Below, in pieces: positions 1-8,400 of a stretch of DNA of 39,860 nt. The notes beneath the pieces are model-generated. The model was not told where the DNA came from. It searched no databases and was given only the letters and a program-made list of their open reading frames with translations. Location: positions 1 through 39,860 of the forward strand of contig CACXPH010000014.1 in the NCBI GenBank assembly GCA_902769535.1, read 5' to 3'. A program made the translations under genes and the position numbers. This stretch comes from an uncultured Bacteroidales bacterium. GTDB lineage: Bacteria > Bacteroidota > Bacteroidia > Bacteroidales > Paludibacteraceae. Position 1 is the stretch's first letter; each line of letters starts with the position of its first letter.

Positions 1-1
1 T

Positions 2-316
2 CACAAGTGTGGCGACTACCTGATCGGTACCCACCGTACGGCAGCAACCACCAACCCGGACTGCACGCGTCTGTACGTCCGTAAGGGTGACACCTACGGT
101 AACAACATCTCGCAGACCGAGGACTCCATCAACGCACGTACTCGCTTCGCAGCAGTATCGGCAGCGGTGAAGACTCGTCGCAAAGACCTGTCCCACATGG
201 CACAAGATCTCCAGGCGTTCAATGCGCAGAAAGACTCGCCGACCGGCAAGAAGACCATGACGGCTTACCTGTGGAAGGTTTGCGGTGATGCGTACGACCA
301 GGCGCACAACGGCTAA
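2..316 (+). CDS. Unknown small protein, C-terminal part
   Basis: An open frame enters from the left edge and gives 104 residues, beginning HKCGDYLIGTHRTAAT and ending AYDQAHNG before TAA at 314-316. The start lies outside the window. The product is soluble and basic in its middle (KTRRKDLSH), with no membrane segment in the visible part. Codon use is very restricted (CGT, CTG, GGT, ACC, AAC), which in Bacteroidota suggests high expression. I do not recognise the family. A terminator hairpin follows 35 bases later, so this is the last gene of its transcript. That the frame is coding is well supported by its codon bias and length; the function is unknown. Confidence 0.7.
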   Translation, partial: HKCGDYLIGTHRTAATTNPDCTRLYVRKGDTYGNNISQTEDSINARTRFAAVSAAVKTRRKDLSHMAQDLQAFNAQKDSPTGKKTMTAYLWKVCGDAYDQAHNG

Positions 317-350
317 AAGCCCGTACTTTTTTTCGGGAACTCAAAAATGT

Positions 351-382
351 AATCCGCTGCAAAACAGCGGGTTATGTTTTTT
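351..382 (+). terminator. Intrinsic terminator after the first gene
   Basis: A 9-bp stem pairs AATCCGCTG (351-359) with CAGCGGGTT (365-373), with one U-G pair and a five-base loop. A T-rich run follows (GTTTTTTAT). A near-identical hairpin lies at 3332-3364. Confidence 0.75.
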
Positions 383-419
383 ATATACGTACTTTTGTGC
401 TGTATTTCGCATGAGAGCG

Positions 420-451
420 CTTGTGTATGTACGAAAAAAGCAGTACCTTTG
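420..451 (+). promoter_or_regulatory. Bacteroidota-type promoter for the 936-aa gene
   Basis: CTTG at 420-423 (one mismatch to the TTTG -33 element), then exactly 20 bases, then TACCTTTG at 444-451, a perfect TAnnTTTG -7 element. The expected start of transcription is near 458, giving a leader of about 25 bases to the ATG at 483. Confidence 0.75.
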
Positions 452-482
452 TCGTCGGATTAACAACTAAACTACCTGTATC

Positions 483-3293
483 ATGAAAAAATTATTCTTC
501 TTATTCGCTTTTTTGAGTGCAAACATTTTATTGTTTGCAGAACCTATCGCTTCCGAGTACTGCGGCGAAGTAATGAGTAGCGGAAACACCCTCGCGGCTT
601 TCACCTGGGAAACGAACGACCAAGGCGCTATTGTTATCACAATTAGCGAAATTCTCGGCGGAGATCTTTCTGCCACCCATTTCCGCGGCAACGGCATCAA
701 CATTGATAAGATTAAGGTTGGAGAGTTGCGCGAAGATGCGGCTAACTATTTCACGCTGGCTTGTGGCGGTGCTCCGACAATCACGCTCACGCCGAAGACC
801 GGTGTGACTTTGGATTACGGAACGAAGATCTACGTGACCAATCAGATTATCGAGTATGCAACGAGTAAGGACGGCAATGCATGGCCGACTCTGACATTCG
901 AATACACCTACGGTGGTCAATGCCTGATGACTCCGGAATTGACGACAATCTCGCTGACCGCTCCTTCTTCTTTTGCGAAGATCGGTGAGAGTGTGACGCT
1001 GACCGTGACCACGCTTGACCAGATGAATCGCCCGATCGACGCGCAAGTGGATCTGTCGGTCGCTCCTGCAGATGCCGGTACCTTAACAGGCAATGTATAT
1101 ACGCCGCTCAAGGCCGTGCCTGCTACGATCACCGCAACCAGCGGCACGATCTCCCATTCGATTGTGGTGTATGGTGTACCGAGTGGCAACCTCGCGCTCA
1201 ACAAGCCGTGTGCTGCAGGATACGAGCCGGGTAACCAAGACGAGATATCTCCGAAGGCCAATGACGGTAATGTCAATACGCAATGGGTGACCTATGCTGA
1301 CCAACCGGCAGCCGTAGAATGGTGGTACGTGGATCTGGAAGCCAAATACCAGATCGCGGCGGTGGATGTCCTATGGGGTGATCCGACCTCGACCAGTTAT
1401 ATCGTGCAGGTACGTGATAATGCGCCGACCGAGACAGAGGCGGCAGATGATAACGCATGGACCACCATCGCTACGCTGAATGATATCACGATTAACAGCG
1501 AACAGTTTATTCCGTGCGGCGAGGCTACGCTCGGTCGCTATGTACGTATTCACTCGCTTGCGAAATCGGCTAACTTTTTCCGCATGAAAGAGGTGCGCGT
1601 ATTCGGAACGGAGTGGACGGGTGGCGACGATACGGAAGCACCCGTGATGGTAAGTGCTACTGTGGCGGAGGCATATTCGTCTTCCATAGTGCTGGCGGTT
1701 GCTGCTACCGACAACAACCAGTTGATCACCAAGTACCACGTAGTGGAAGCGACTGCGGGTCTGGATAACAAATATATTCCGATGGATGGAAAGATCACGA
1801 TCGACGGTCTGACTCCGGGTACGTCTTACAACTTTGTTGTAACCGCTATTGACGGTAATAACAACGAGTCGACCAACAGCATCACGGTGCCGGTTCAGAC
1901 GCCTGCCCGCGCGCTCGTTCCCAATACTCCTGCACCCGTACCCACATGGCCGGCCAACCAGGTGAAGAGCCTCTATAGCGATGCGTATCCGTTTGCGCCC
2001 GCTTCGCTCAACAGTTATAACGAAGGCTGGTGGAACAATCCGAAGATGACCATTGAGGACGTTGAAGGTGATCATTATCTGCATTACGACCTCTATCGCG
2101 CCGGTATGATCGGCTGCATGTTTAGTGAGATATCCGTGGCTTCGATGGAGAAGATTCACATCGATGTATGGGCTTCCAAGGCAGGTACGATTACCTTCCG
2201 CCCGATTATAGACGGCGATCCGGATGCACTCAATAACATCCGCAAGACGCTGGTACTTGAGGCTGAGAAATGGAACTCGTTCGATATCAATATGTCGGAG
2301 TTCGGTGAACACAACTGGATGAAACTGTTCCAGTTCTCGATTGAGAACTACGAGGCAGGTGGCCTGGTAGGTGAGCACATCTCTGTAGATAACCTCTACT
2401 TCTACCGCACAACGCCTCTCGTGGATAACGATGCTCCGACCAATGTGCAGGCAAGCATGGTTTCCGCCGGCTTCTTCAATGCGGTTCTGGCCGTGAGTGC
2501 CGAGGACAACAGCGGTGTGGTAGCCTATGAGGTGAAGGATGGCGAGACGGTATTGGCTTCCGGTGGTGGCGCGAGTGGCGCAACGGTAAACATCAACGTG
2601 CAAGGCCTGCTGCCGAATACATCCTATAACCTGTCGGTAATTGCCAAGGACGATAACGGCAATGAGGCAGATCAGGTAATCGTACCGGTTCAGACCGCTT
2701 CCTCACCCGCTCCGGCTCCAACGCCTGACTTCACGAACAAAGAGACCGTCAATGTCTTCTGCGACCTGCTGGACAACGCACCGGGTATCAATATCGGCGG
2801 TTGGGGCCAGACCACGCAAGCATCGCTGGCACAACTGGCAGAAGGCGATAATGTATGGTTCTGCACCAACTTCAACTATCTGGGTTGGGAATTCCAGCAC
2901 CCTGTGAATGCATCCGGTATGGAGAAACTGCACGTCGATTTCTATACGCTCTCGATGAATTCGATCCAGATCACGCCGATCAGCACAGGTCCGAAGGAGG
3001 GAATCTATCCGGTTATCCTGACTCCGAATACATGGGTTAGCATGGATGTGCCTTTGAGCGCTTATGCGGCAGCCGGAATCGACTGGAGTGATATCTTCCA
3101 GATGAAGTTCATGGAGGCTAATCCCGCCGGCTCAGAGTTGTTCATCGATAACGTGTACTTCTATAAAGAAGTAGGCGAAGGCCTTGAGCAAATCACGGAC
3201 CGCGTGGAGAGTCATAAGATGCTGCTTAACGGCGTGCTGTACATTGAGCGCAATGGTGTTCTCTATACCACAGCCGGACAGGTGGTTAAATAG
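483..3293 (+). CDS. Secreted multidomain protein: F5/8 type C (discoidin), Fn3 and CBM-like domains
   Basis: 936 residues with a Sec signal peptide (MKKLFFLFAFLSANILLFA). Domains seen or inferred in order: an N-terminal beta-rich region (about 20-150), a Big-like domain (about 150-230), a discoidin-type domain (about 235-375, starting NLALNKP, with WWYVDL and GRYVRIH typical of F5/8 type C), an Fn3 domain (about 382-475, GLTPGTSYNFVVTA), a jelly-roll-like domain (about 490-650, ending ISVDNLYFY), a second Fn3 (about 655-740), and another jelly-roll-like domain (about 745-890, ending LFIDNVYFY). It ends in the short C-terminal module shared with other genes here (NGVLYIERNGVLYTTAGQVVK). No catalytic domain is visible, so a surface glycan-binding role is inferred from the domains and from its place just upstream of susC. 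It has its own promoter and terminator, so it is a separate transcript from the SusCD operon. Confidence 0.85.
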   Translation: MKKLFFLFAFLSANILLFAEPIASEYCGEVMSSGNTLAAFTWETNDQGAIVITISEILGGDLSATHFRGNGINIDKIKVGELREDAANYFTLACGGAPTITLTPKTGVTLDYGTKIYVTNQIIEYATSKDGNAWPTLTFEYTYGGQCLMTPELTTISLTAPSSFAKIGESVTLTVTTLDQMNRPIDAQVDLSVAPADAGTLTGNVYTPLKAVPATITATSGTISHSIVVYGVPSGNLALNKPCAAGYEPGNQDEISPKANDGNVNTQWVTYADQPAAVEWWYVDLEAKYQIAAVDVLWGDPTSTSYIVQVRDNAPTETEAADDNAWTTIATLNDITINSEQFIPCGEATLGRYVRIHSLAKSANFFRMKEVRVFGTEWTGGDDTEAPVMVSATVAEAYSSSIVLAVAATDNNQLITKYHVVEATAGLDNKYIPMDGKITIDGLTPGTSYNFVVTAIDGNNNESTNSITVPVQTPARALVPNTPAPVPTWPANQVKSLYSDAYPFAPASLNSYNEGWWNNPKMTIEDVEGDHYLHYDLYRAGMIGCMFSEISVASMEKIHIDVWASKAGTITFRPIIDGDPDALNNIRKTLVLEAEKWNSFDINMSEFGEHNWMKLFQFSIENYEAGGLVGEHISVDNLYFYRTTPLVDNDAPTNVQASMVSAGFFNAVLAVSAEDNSGVVAYEVKDGETVLASGGGASGATVNINVQGLLPNTSYNLSVIAKDDNGNEADQVIVPVQTASSPAPAPTPDFTNKETVNVFCDLLDNAPGINIGGWGQTTQASLAQLAEGDNVWFCTNFNYLGWEFQHPVNASGMEKLHVDFYTLSMNSIQITPISTGPKEGIYPVILTPNTWVSMDVPLSAYAAAGIDWSDIFQMKFMEANPAGSELFIDNVYFYKEVGEGLEQITDRVESHKMLLNGVLYIERNGVLYTTAGQVVK

Positions 3294-3331
3294 CATATAA
3301 AATACCGTACTTTTTTTCGGAAACTCAAAAA

Positions 3332-3364
3332 CGTAATCCGCTGTAAAATGGCGGGTTACGTTTT
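3332..3364 (+). terminator. Intrinsic terminator after the 936-aa gene
   Basis: A 10-bp stem pairs CGTAATCCGC (3332-3341) with GCGGGTTACG (3351-3360), with one U-G pair, followed by TTTT. It is the second copy of the hairpin at 351-373. Confidence 0.75.
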
Positions 3365-3403
3365 GATTATACGTACTATTATGTTATATAACATATGCGC
3401 TTG

Positions 3404-3435
3404 TTTGCGTATGTGCGCGAAAAGTAGTACCTTTG
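3404..3435 (+). promoter_or_regulatory. Promoter of the susC operon
   Basis: A perfect TTTG at 3404-3407, 20 bases, then TACCTTTG at 3428-3435. The predicted start is near 3442, with a leader of about 37 bases to the susC ATG. The genes down to 22168 are closely packed, so this is the likely main promoter of the utilisation locus. Confidence 0.8.
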
Positions 3436-3478
3436 TCGTCGGAATTGGGAACACATTTAATAACAATCAATCCATAAC

Positions 3479-6400
3479 ATGAGAAAACGAATCTACTTAA
3501 TGGCCGTCATGGCGCTGATGAGTCTGAGTATGCTGGCTCAGATGACTGTGACGGGTGTGGTGATGGCTCAAGATGAGCCGGATCCGGTGATTGGTGCGAA
3601 CGTGATGATCAAAGGTAGCACGAACGGAACCATCACAGATTTCGATGGAAACTTCTCTATCCAGGCCAATGCCGGTGACGTGCTGCAGGTATCGTTCATG
3701 GGCTACAAGAGTCAGGATGTGAAAGTGACGAACGCCGGTCCGCTGCGTATCACGCTCGTGCCGGACAACGTACAACTGCAAGAGGTGGTAGCCATCGGTT
3801 ACGGTACGATGAAGAAGAGCGACCTGACGGGTGCGGTGACGAGTGTGAGCGCGGACCAGTTGCTCAAGGCGCCGGTAGCCGGTCTGGATCAGGCGCTGCA
3901 AGGACGTGCTGCCGGTGTGACGGTTACAACAGGTTCCGGTCAACCGGGTGAGGCAGCGACTATCCGTATCCGTGGTATCGGTTCGGCTCTCGGTGGTAAC
4001 GACCCGCTCTATGTAGTCGACGGAGTCATCACGAGTGATATTAAGTTCCTCGCGCCGAGTGACATCCAATCGATGGAGATTCTGAAGGACGCTTCTGCCA
4101 CCGCGATCTACGGTAGCCGTGGTGCGAACGGTGTGATCCTTATCACGACCAAGTCGGGTAGTGAAGGTAAGATCAACATCAGTTTCGATGCGTACTGGGG
4201 ATTCCAGAACCGTTGGAAGAAACTGGACGTCATGGGTTCTCGTGACCACGCAGAGACGGAGATCCGTATTAACGCAATGCGTGACGGTGCTTCGCAGATA
4301 TCCGATTACTACACGACCGGATTCGCACAATGGCTCAAGGACTATAAGATTGGTGCTTCGACCTTCTATCCTACCAATTTTGATTATGCCAGCCAGGAGA
4401 CCGATTGGCAAGACGAGGTATTCAAAGCTAATGCCTTCATGCATAACTATACGCTGTCTTTCGACGGTGGTGGCGAGAAAGGTCACTATGCACTTTCTAC
4501 TTCGTATTTTGGTCAAGAGGGTACGATTATCGGTAGTGACTACAAGCGCTTTACGCTGCGTCTGAATACCGACTATCAGGTACGCAAATGGCTGAAGATC
4601 GGAGAGCACTTCTCCTTGATGGCCAGCAGCGGACGTAATGCGATGAATAACAGTTCATCTGCAGGCGCTTCTGTTATCTCCGGTGCATTAGCTATGGCTC
4701 CTTGGGATCCGGTGTATTATCCGGAAGGATCGGTTAACAGTGAGGGCAAAGACATCGGCGGTAACTATTCTGCCGGTTCGAACTTCAAGAACGTGACCAA
4801 CCCGTACCAGATGGTGTATAACTACGAGCCGAGCAAGAAGACGGAGCGAATGTTAGGTGACGTATTCTTCGAGATCAACCCAGTAGAGGGCTTGACGATT
4901 AAGGCTTCTATGGCAGCAGATTACTCGCTGATACGCGATCGCAACTTCGGTTATCCGAACACCTACACCAGTTATAATTACTCGGAGAAGAACAGTATTT
5001 CGTCGCAGATGGAACGCCATTTGTCGTTAATCGAAGAGGCGACCATTACGTATGCGCGCCAGATTGGCAAGCATAACTTCAGCGTGATGGTAGGTCAGAC
5101 ATGGCAGGAGTATAACAAGTACGGCATCGGTGGTTCGGGTGCTTCGATATTGAATCCGATTGAGAGCAACTGGTACCTGCTGAATGCTACGACGGACCAG
5201 AACCCGGCAGGTGACTGGGTAGAGCGTGTACGTCGACTCTCATTCCTGGGCCGTGCGTTCTATAACTACGACAGCCGTTATATGATTACCGCGAACTTCC
5301 GTGCCGACGCTTCGTCACGTTTCCGCAAGAACCCGTGGGGCTTCTTCCCGTCCGTGGCATTGGCATGGCGTCTGAGCGAAGAGCATTTCATTAAAGATCG
5401 TGATGTAGAATGGCTGGACAACCTGAAGATCCGTGCCGGTTTCGGTCAGGTAGGTAATGACGGTGTGGCTTCCAATGCATTCGTGGCTTCGATGACATCC
5501 GGTTATACGCTTAACACCGGTTATCCGTTCGGCAGCAACACAGATGCTACTTCCGGTTCGGCTGTGCTGAGCCAGGTGAATACCTCCGGTAAATGGGAGA
5601 CCAACCAGCAATGGGATGCCGGTATTGACTTCAGTTTCTGGAATGGCAAGTTGAGTGGTGCGATAGACTATTTCCGCCGCGACACGAAGGATGCACTCCT
5701 TAATGTAGTTGCGCCCGCGCAGGTGGGCAATCGTATGACGATTGTCAAGAACGTAGGTAACATTCGCAATGAAGGTGTTGAGATTACGCTTGGTCACGAT
5801 AACAGAGTTGGTCAAGTACATTATAACATCGGTGTAAACATGACTTACCTGCATAACGAACTGACGGCCATTAATGAAGGTTCTCGTCTGCCGGATCCGA
5901 ATGGCATTCAGATGACGGACGAAGGAATGCCGCTGAAAGCCTTCTGGGGATATACCTATGAAGGTGTGTATAAGTCGGACGAAGAGGCCTTGGCGCACTT
6001 GACGGCCTATGACGCTACAACGATCCCGGTACACGCTGGTGACGCGAAGTATAAAGATATCAGCGGACCGAACGGCGTTCCGGACGGTAAGATTGATGAC
6101 AATGACCAGCATTATATCGGTAACTCGTTCCCGAAATTCTCCTATGGTATCAACCTGGGAGCGGATTTCTACGGTGTAGATATTCAGATGTTCTTCCAGG
6201 GCGTAGCCGGTGTAGACCTCTATAATGCGGCCCGTATGCGTCTGGAAGGCGATGGTTCGTCCGATGCGTTGGCAAGCTATATGAAAGACGAGGTGTGGAT
6301 CGGTTACACCGATGGCGTGCAGAATGCGATGATCAACAAGGGCATCAATCCGTTTGAGTTGGAGAACCGCAACGGTACGATTCCTAACCCGCTGGGTTCT

Positions 6401-6661
6401 GCTTCCAACAATGCAACTTCTACCCGTTTCGTCGAGGATGGTAGTTATTTGCGTTTGAAGAACTTGCAGATCGGTTATACATTCCCGCTCAAGTGGACCC
6501 AGAAGTTCCGCTGCTCGCGTCTGCGTCTATATGCAACCGCCAGCAACCTCTTCACCATCACCAAGTATAAGGGTTACGACCCAGAGGTGGGTAATGGTGT
6601 GGATTACGGAAACTATCCGCAGAGCCGTACGTTTACGTTTGGTTTGAATGCAACATTCTAA
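3479..6661 (+). CDS. susC: SusC-type TonB-dependent outer-membrane transporter
   Basis: 1060 residues, the usual SusC length. A signal peptide (MRKRIYLMAVMALMSLSMLAQ) is followed by a carboxypeptidase-regulatory-like domain (about 22-95, GANVMIKGSTNGTITDFDG). Next come the TonB-box-like segment LQEVVAIGYGTMKKSDLTGA (about 98-117) and the plug, with RIRGIGSALGGNDPLYVVDG and EILKDASATAIYGSRGANGV. The rest is the beta-barrel, ending RTFTFGLNATF with a terminal aromatic. Family knowledge: it imports oligosaccharides with energy from TonB/ExbBD and is capped by SusD. There is no extra N-terminal signalling domain for an anti-sigma factor, so regulation is probably by another system outside the window. 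susD follows after 38 bases. The SusC class is certain; the glucan substrate is inferred from neighbours. Confidence 0.97.
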   Translation: MRKRIYLMAVMALMSLSMLAQMTVTGVVMAQDEPDPVIGANVMIKGSTNGTITDFDGNFSIQANAGDVLQVSFMGYKSQDVKVTNAGPLRITLVPDNVQLQEVVAIGYGTMKKSDLTGAVTSVSADQLLKAPVAGLDQALQGRAAGVTVTTGSGQPGEAATIRIRGIGSALGGNDPLYVVDGVITSDIKFLAPSDIQSMEILKDASATAIYGSRGANGVILITTKSGSEGKINISFDAYWGFQNRWKKLDVMGSRDHAETEIRINAMRDGASQISDYYTTGFAQWLKDYKIGASTFYPTNFDYASQETDWQDEVFKANAFMHNYTLSFDGGGEKGHYALSTSYFGQEGTIIGSDYKRFTLRLNTDYQVRKWLKIGEHFSLMASSGRNAMNNSSSAGASVISGALAMAPWDPVYYPEGSVNSEGKDIGGNYSAGSNFKNVTNPYQMVYNYEPSKKTERMLGDVFFEINPVEGLTIKASMAADYSLIRDRNFGYPNTYTSYNYSEKNSISSQMERHLSLIEEATITYARQIGKHNFSVMVGQTWQEYNKYGIGGSGASILNPIESNWYLLNATTDQNPAGDWVERVRRLSFLGRAFYNYDSRYMITANFRADASSRFRKNPWGFFPSVALAWRLSEEHFIKDRDVEWLDNLKIRAGFGQVGNDGVASNAFVASMTSGYTLNTGYPFGSNTDATSGSAVLSQVNTSGKWETNQQWDAGIDFSFWNGKLSGAIDYFRRDTKDALLNVVAPAQVGNRMTIVKNVGNIRNEGVEITLGHDNRVGQVHYNIGVNMTYLHNELTAINEGSRLPDPNGIQMTDEGMPLKAFWGYTYEGVYKSDEEALAHLTAYDATTIPVHAGDAKYKDISGPNGVPDGKIDDNDQHYIGNSFPKFSYGINLGADFYGVDIQMFFQGVAGVDLYNAARMRLEGDGSSDALASYMKDEVWIGYTDGVQNAMINKGINPFELENRNGTIPNPLGSASNNATSTRFVEDGSYLRLKNLQIGYTFPLKWTQKFRCSRLRLYATASNLFTITKYKGYDPEVGNGVDYGNYPQSRTFTFGLNATF

Positions 6662-6666
6662 AGGAG

Positions 6667-6698
6667 GAATTAAGAATTAAAAATTAAAAATTACGAAT
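6667..6698 (+). repeat. AT-rich tandem spacer repeat before susD
   Basis: The spacer consists of AATTAAGAATTAAAAATTAA-like units up to the susD ATG, with GGAGGAATT directly after the susC stop. The same repeat type in the other orientation appears at 27263-27286. Confidence 0.7.
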
Positions 6699-6699
6699 T

Positions 6700-8325
6700 A
6701 TGAAAACGATTAAATATATATCTGTAATTTGTATTCTCTGTTCTGCGTTCTTCCTCTCCGGTTGTAAGGATTATCTGACGGAGATAGAGCCGGGAACGAC
6801 CCTGTTAGACGACTATTATTCGTCCACGGCGGCTGCTCAAGAGAATATCGTAGGATGTTATGTTCCGCTGATGTGGGAATATAACACGACTTACTGCTCG
6901 GAGTGGTTCATCGGTGATATAGCCAGTGATGATGCGCTCAAGGGTGGTGGTTCGACGTCCGACATGTCGAATGCGTATGATTTCGAGAACTGGCGTACCG
7001 AGTCGAACAATGCCTTGCTGCATGATTTCTATATCGCGCAGTTCCAGGGTATTGGTCGTTGTAACGTAGCGCTCAAGTATATCAGCCAGATGGAAATCGG
7101 TATCGATGATAAGTTCACGGAGTCGATGAAGAACCGTCTGTTAGGCGAAGCCTATTATCTGCGTGCGTACTATTACTTCCGCCTGTTGCGTGTGTTCGGT
7201 GGTGTGCCGATGGTGGATCATGTGATTGACAATACCGACGAGTGGAAGATGAAACGCGCATCGGTCAAGGAGATTTTCGATTTTATGTTGTCCGATTTGG
7301 AGAAGGCCAATGCATACTTGTGGGTGAAGAGCAAATATCTGCCGGAAGAGGCAGGTCACGCCACCAAGGGTGCCGCACAGGCCATGCTGATGAAGGTTAA
7401 TCTCTATATGGGTTCGCCGTATTGGCAGAGTTACAACCCCAGCAAACTGGCTGCACAGTGTTTTGCTGATGCCAAAGCATGGGGCGACTCAATCATCGCC
7501 AGTGGTGAGTATGACCTTTGTTCTAACTATGAGGATAACTTCAGGATTGAAGGCGAGAATGGCATTGAGTCTGTTTTCGAGATTCAGTATGCTGAGGTAA
7601 CATGGGGAGACTACACCTGGGATTACGACTACAAAGGATTTGGTCGTACGGCAGGCAGCTTCACGCAGATTCTTATTCGTAGCCGCTCCTCAAAGATTGG
7701 CGGAGGTTGGGGATTTGATCACCCGACGCAGAACCTTTACGATGAGTTTGAGGCCGGTGACCCGCGTCGCGATGTAGCCATCCTCGTTCCAGAAGATTCG
7801 CTCATCGAGACTCCGGCGGTTGAGTACTATCTGGGCAACAAACTGCTCAACAATAAATATGCGATGTATCGTGATAGCACGTATACCGGTGCCGGTTTCG
7901 GCCAGTGGGGTATTCACGCAAGCCGTGGACCGCTCAACAACCGCCAGATTCGTTATGCCGACGTACTGCTGATGTATGCGGAGGCTTGTCTGGGTACAGG
8001 CGATGCCGGAACGGCGAAGACCTATATTGATAAGGTACGTGCACGTGCGGGCTTGGCTGAGATTCCGGCTGCTACGGATGATGCACTACGTCACGAACGT
8101 CGTTGCGAGTTGGCGATGGAAGGGCACCGCTGGTTCGACCTCGTACGCTGGAAAGGTGTAGCAGGAACCGGTCTGAAGGCCCATATGGATGCATATAAGG
8201 CTACCGAGACCACCGAGGCGCAATCGCATATGCGCGAGTTCATCGCAGGGAAGCATGAGTTATTCCCAATTCCGTACGAGGAGATTATTTTGAATCCTGA
8301 ATTGGAGCAAAATCCAAAATACTAA
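6700..8325 (+). CDS. susD: SusD-type surface glycan-binding lipoprotein
   Basis: 541 residues. The signal peptide ends in the lipobox LSGC with Cys22, followed by KDYLTEIEPGT, the typical SusD start. The N-terminal TPR-like half carries RLLGEAYYLRAYYYFRLLRVFGGVPMVD (quoted in part: LRAYYYFRLLRVFGG), a signature of SusD/RagB proteins. The C-terminal half contains IRYADVLLMYAEA, ERRCELAMEGHRWFDLVRW and LFPIPYEEIILNPELEQNP, all strongly conserved in the family. Family knowledge: SusD sits on SusC at the cell surface and binds the incoming glycan. It is cotranscribed with susC. Identity is certain; ligand (beta-glucan) is inferred. Confidence 0.97.
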   Translation: MKTIKYISVICILCSAFFLSGCKDYLTEIEPGTTLLDDYYSSTAAAQENIVGCYVPLMWEYNTTYCSEWFIGDIASDDALKGGGSTSDMSNAYDFENWRTESNNALLHDFYIAQFQGIGRCNVALKYISQMEIGIDDKFTESMKNRLLGEAYYLRAYYYFRLLRVFGGVPMVDHVIDNTDEWKMKRASVKEIFDFMLSDLEKANAYLWVKSKYLPEEAGHATKGAAQAMLMKVNLYMGSPYWQSYNPSKLAAQCFADAKAWGDSIIASGEYDLCSNYEDNFRIEGENGIESVFEIQYAEVTWGDYTWDYDYKGFGRTAGSFTQILIRSRSSKIGGGWGFDHPTQNLYDEFEAGDPRRDVAILVPEDSLIETPAVEYYLGNKLLNNKYAMYRDSTYTGAGFGQWGIHASRGPLNNRQIRYADVLLMYAEACLGTGDAGTAKTYIDKVRARAGLAEIPAATDDALRHERRCELAMEGHRWFDLVRWKGVAGTGLKAHMDAYKATETTEAQSHMREFIAGKHELFPIPYEEIILNPELEQNPKY

Positions 8326-8327
8326 GC

Positions 8328-8368
8328 AAAACTAGCAAAACTAGATACACTAGGTAACTAGATTAACT
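8328..8368 (+). repeat. CTAG-phased spacer repeat
   Basis: Four CTAG tetramers occur at 8332, 8341, 8350 and 8358, separated by A-rich filler (AAAACTAG-type units of 8-9 bases). It fills the spacer between susD and the next lipoprotein. Confidence 0.6.
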
Positions 8369-8400
8369 AACTTTTTAATTAACCAAATTTATTAATCATT

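Larger units (their letters stand above)
317..451 (+). repeat. Terminator-promoter spacer, copy 1
   Basis: This spacer and 3298-3435 share long blocks: CCGTACTTTTTTTCGG, the stem around AATCCGC/GCGGGTTA, an ACGTACT block, and GCGCTTG leading into TACCTTTGTCGTCGG. The two copies flank the 483-3293 gene in direct orientation. Confidence 0.7.
3298..3435 (+). repeat. Terminator-promoter spacer, copy 2
   Basis: Direct repeat of the 317-451 spacer, with the hairpin, the ACGTACT block and the -7 region in the same order. It ends in the SusC promoter. Confidence 0.7.

Noticed and set aside
1371-2603. 410-codon minus-strand open frame opposite the discoidin/Fn3 gene
   Set aside because: No promoter, start context or recognisable domain; its composition is the complement of the well-supported plus-strand gene.
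3497-4609. 370-codon minus-strand frame opposite susC
   Set aside because: Arg/Thr-rich low-quality peptide, a shadow of strongly biased susC codons.
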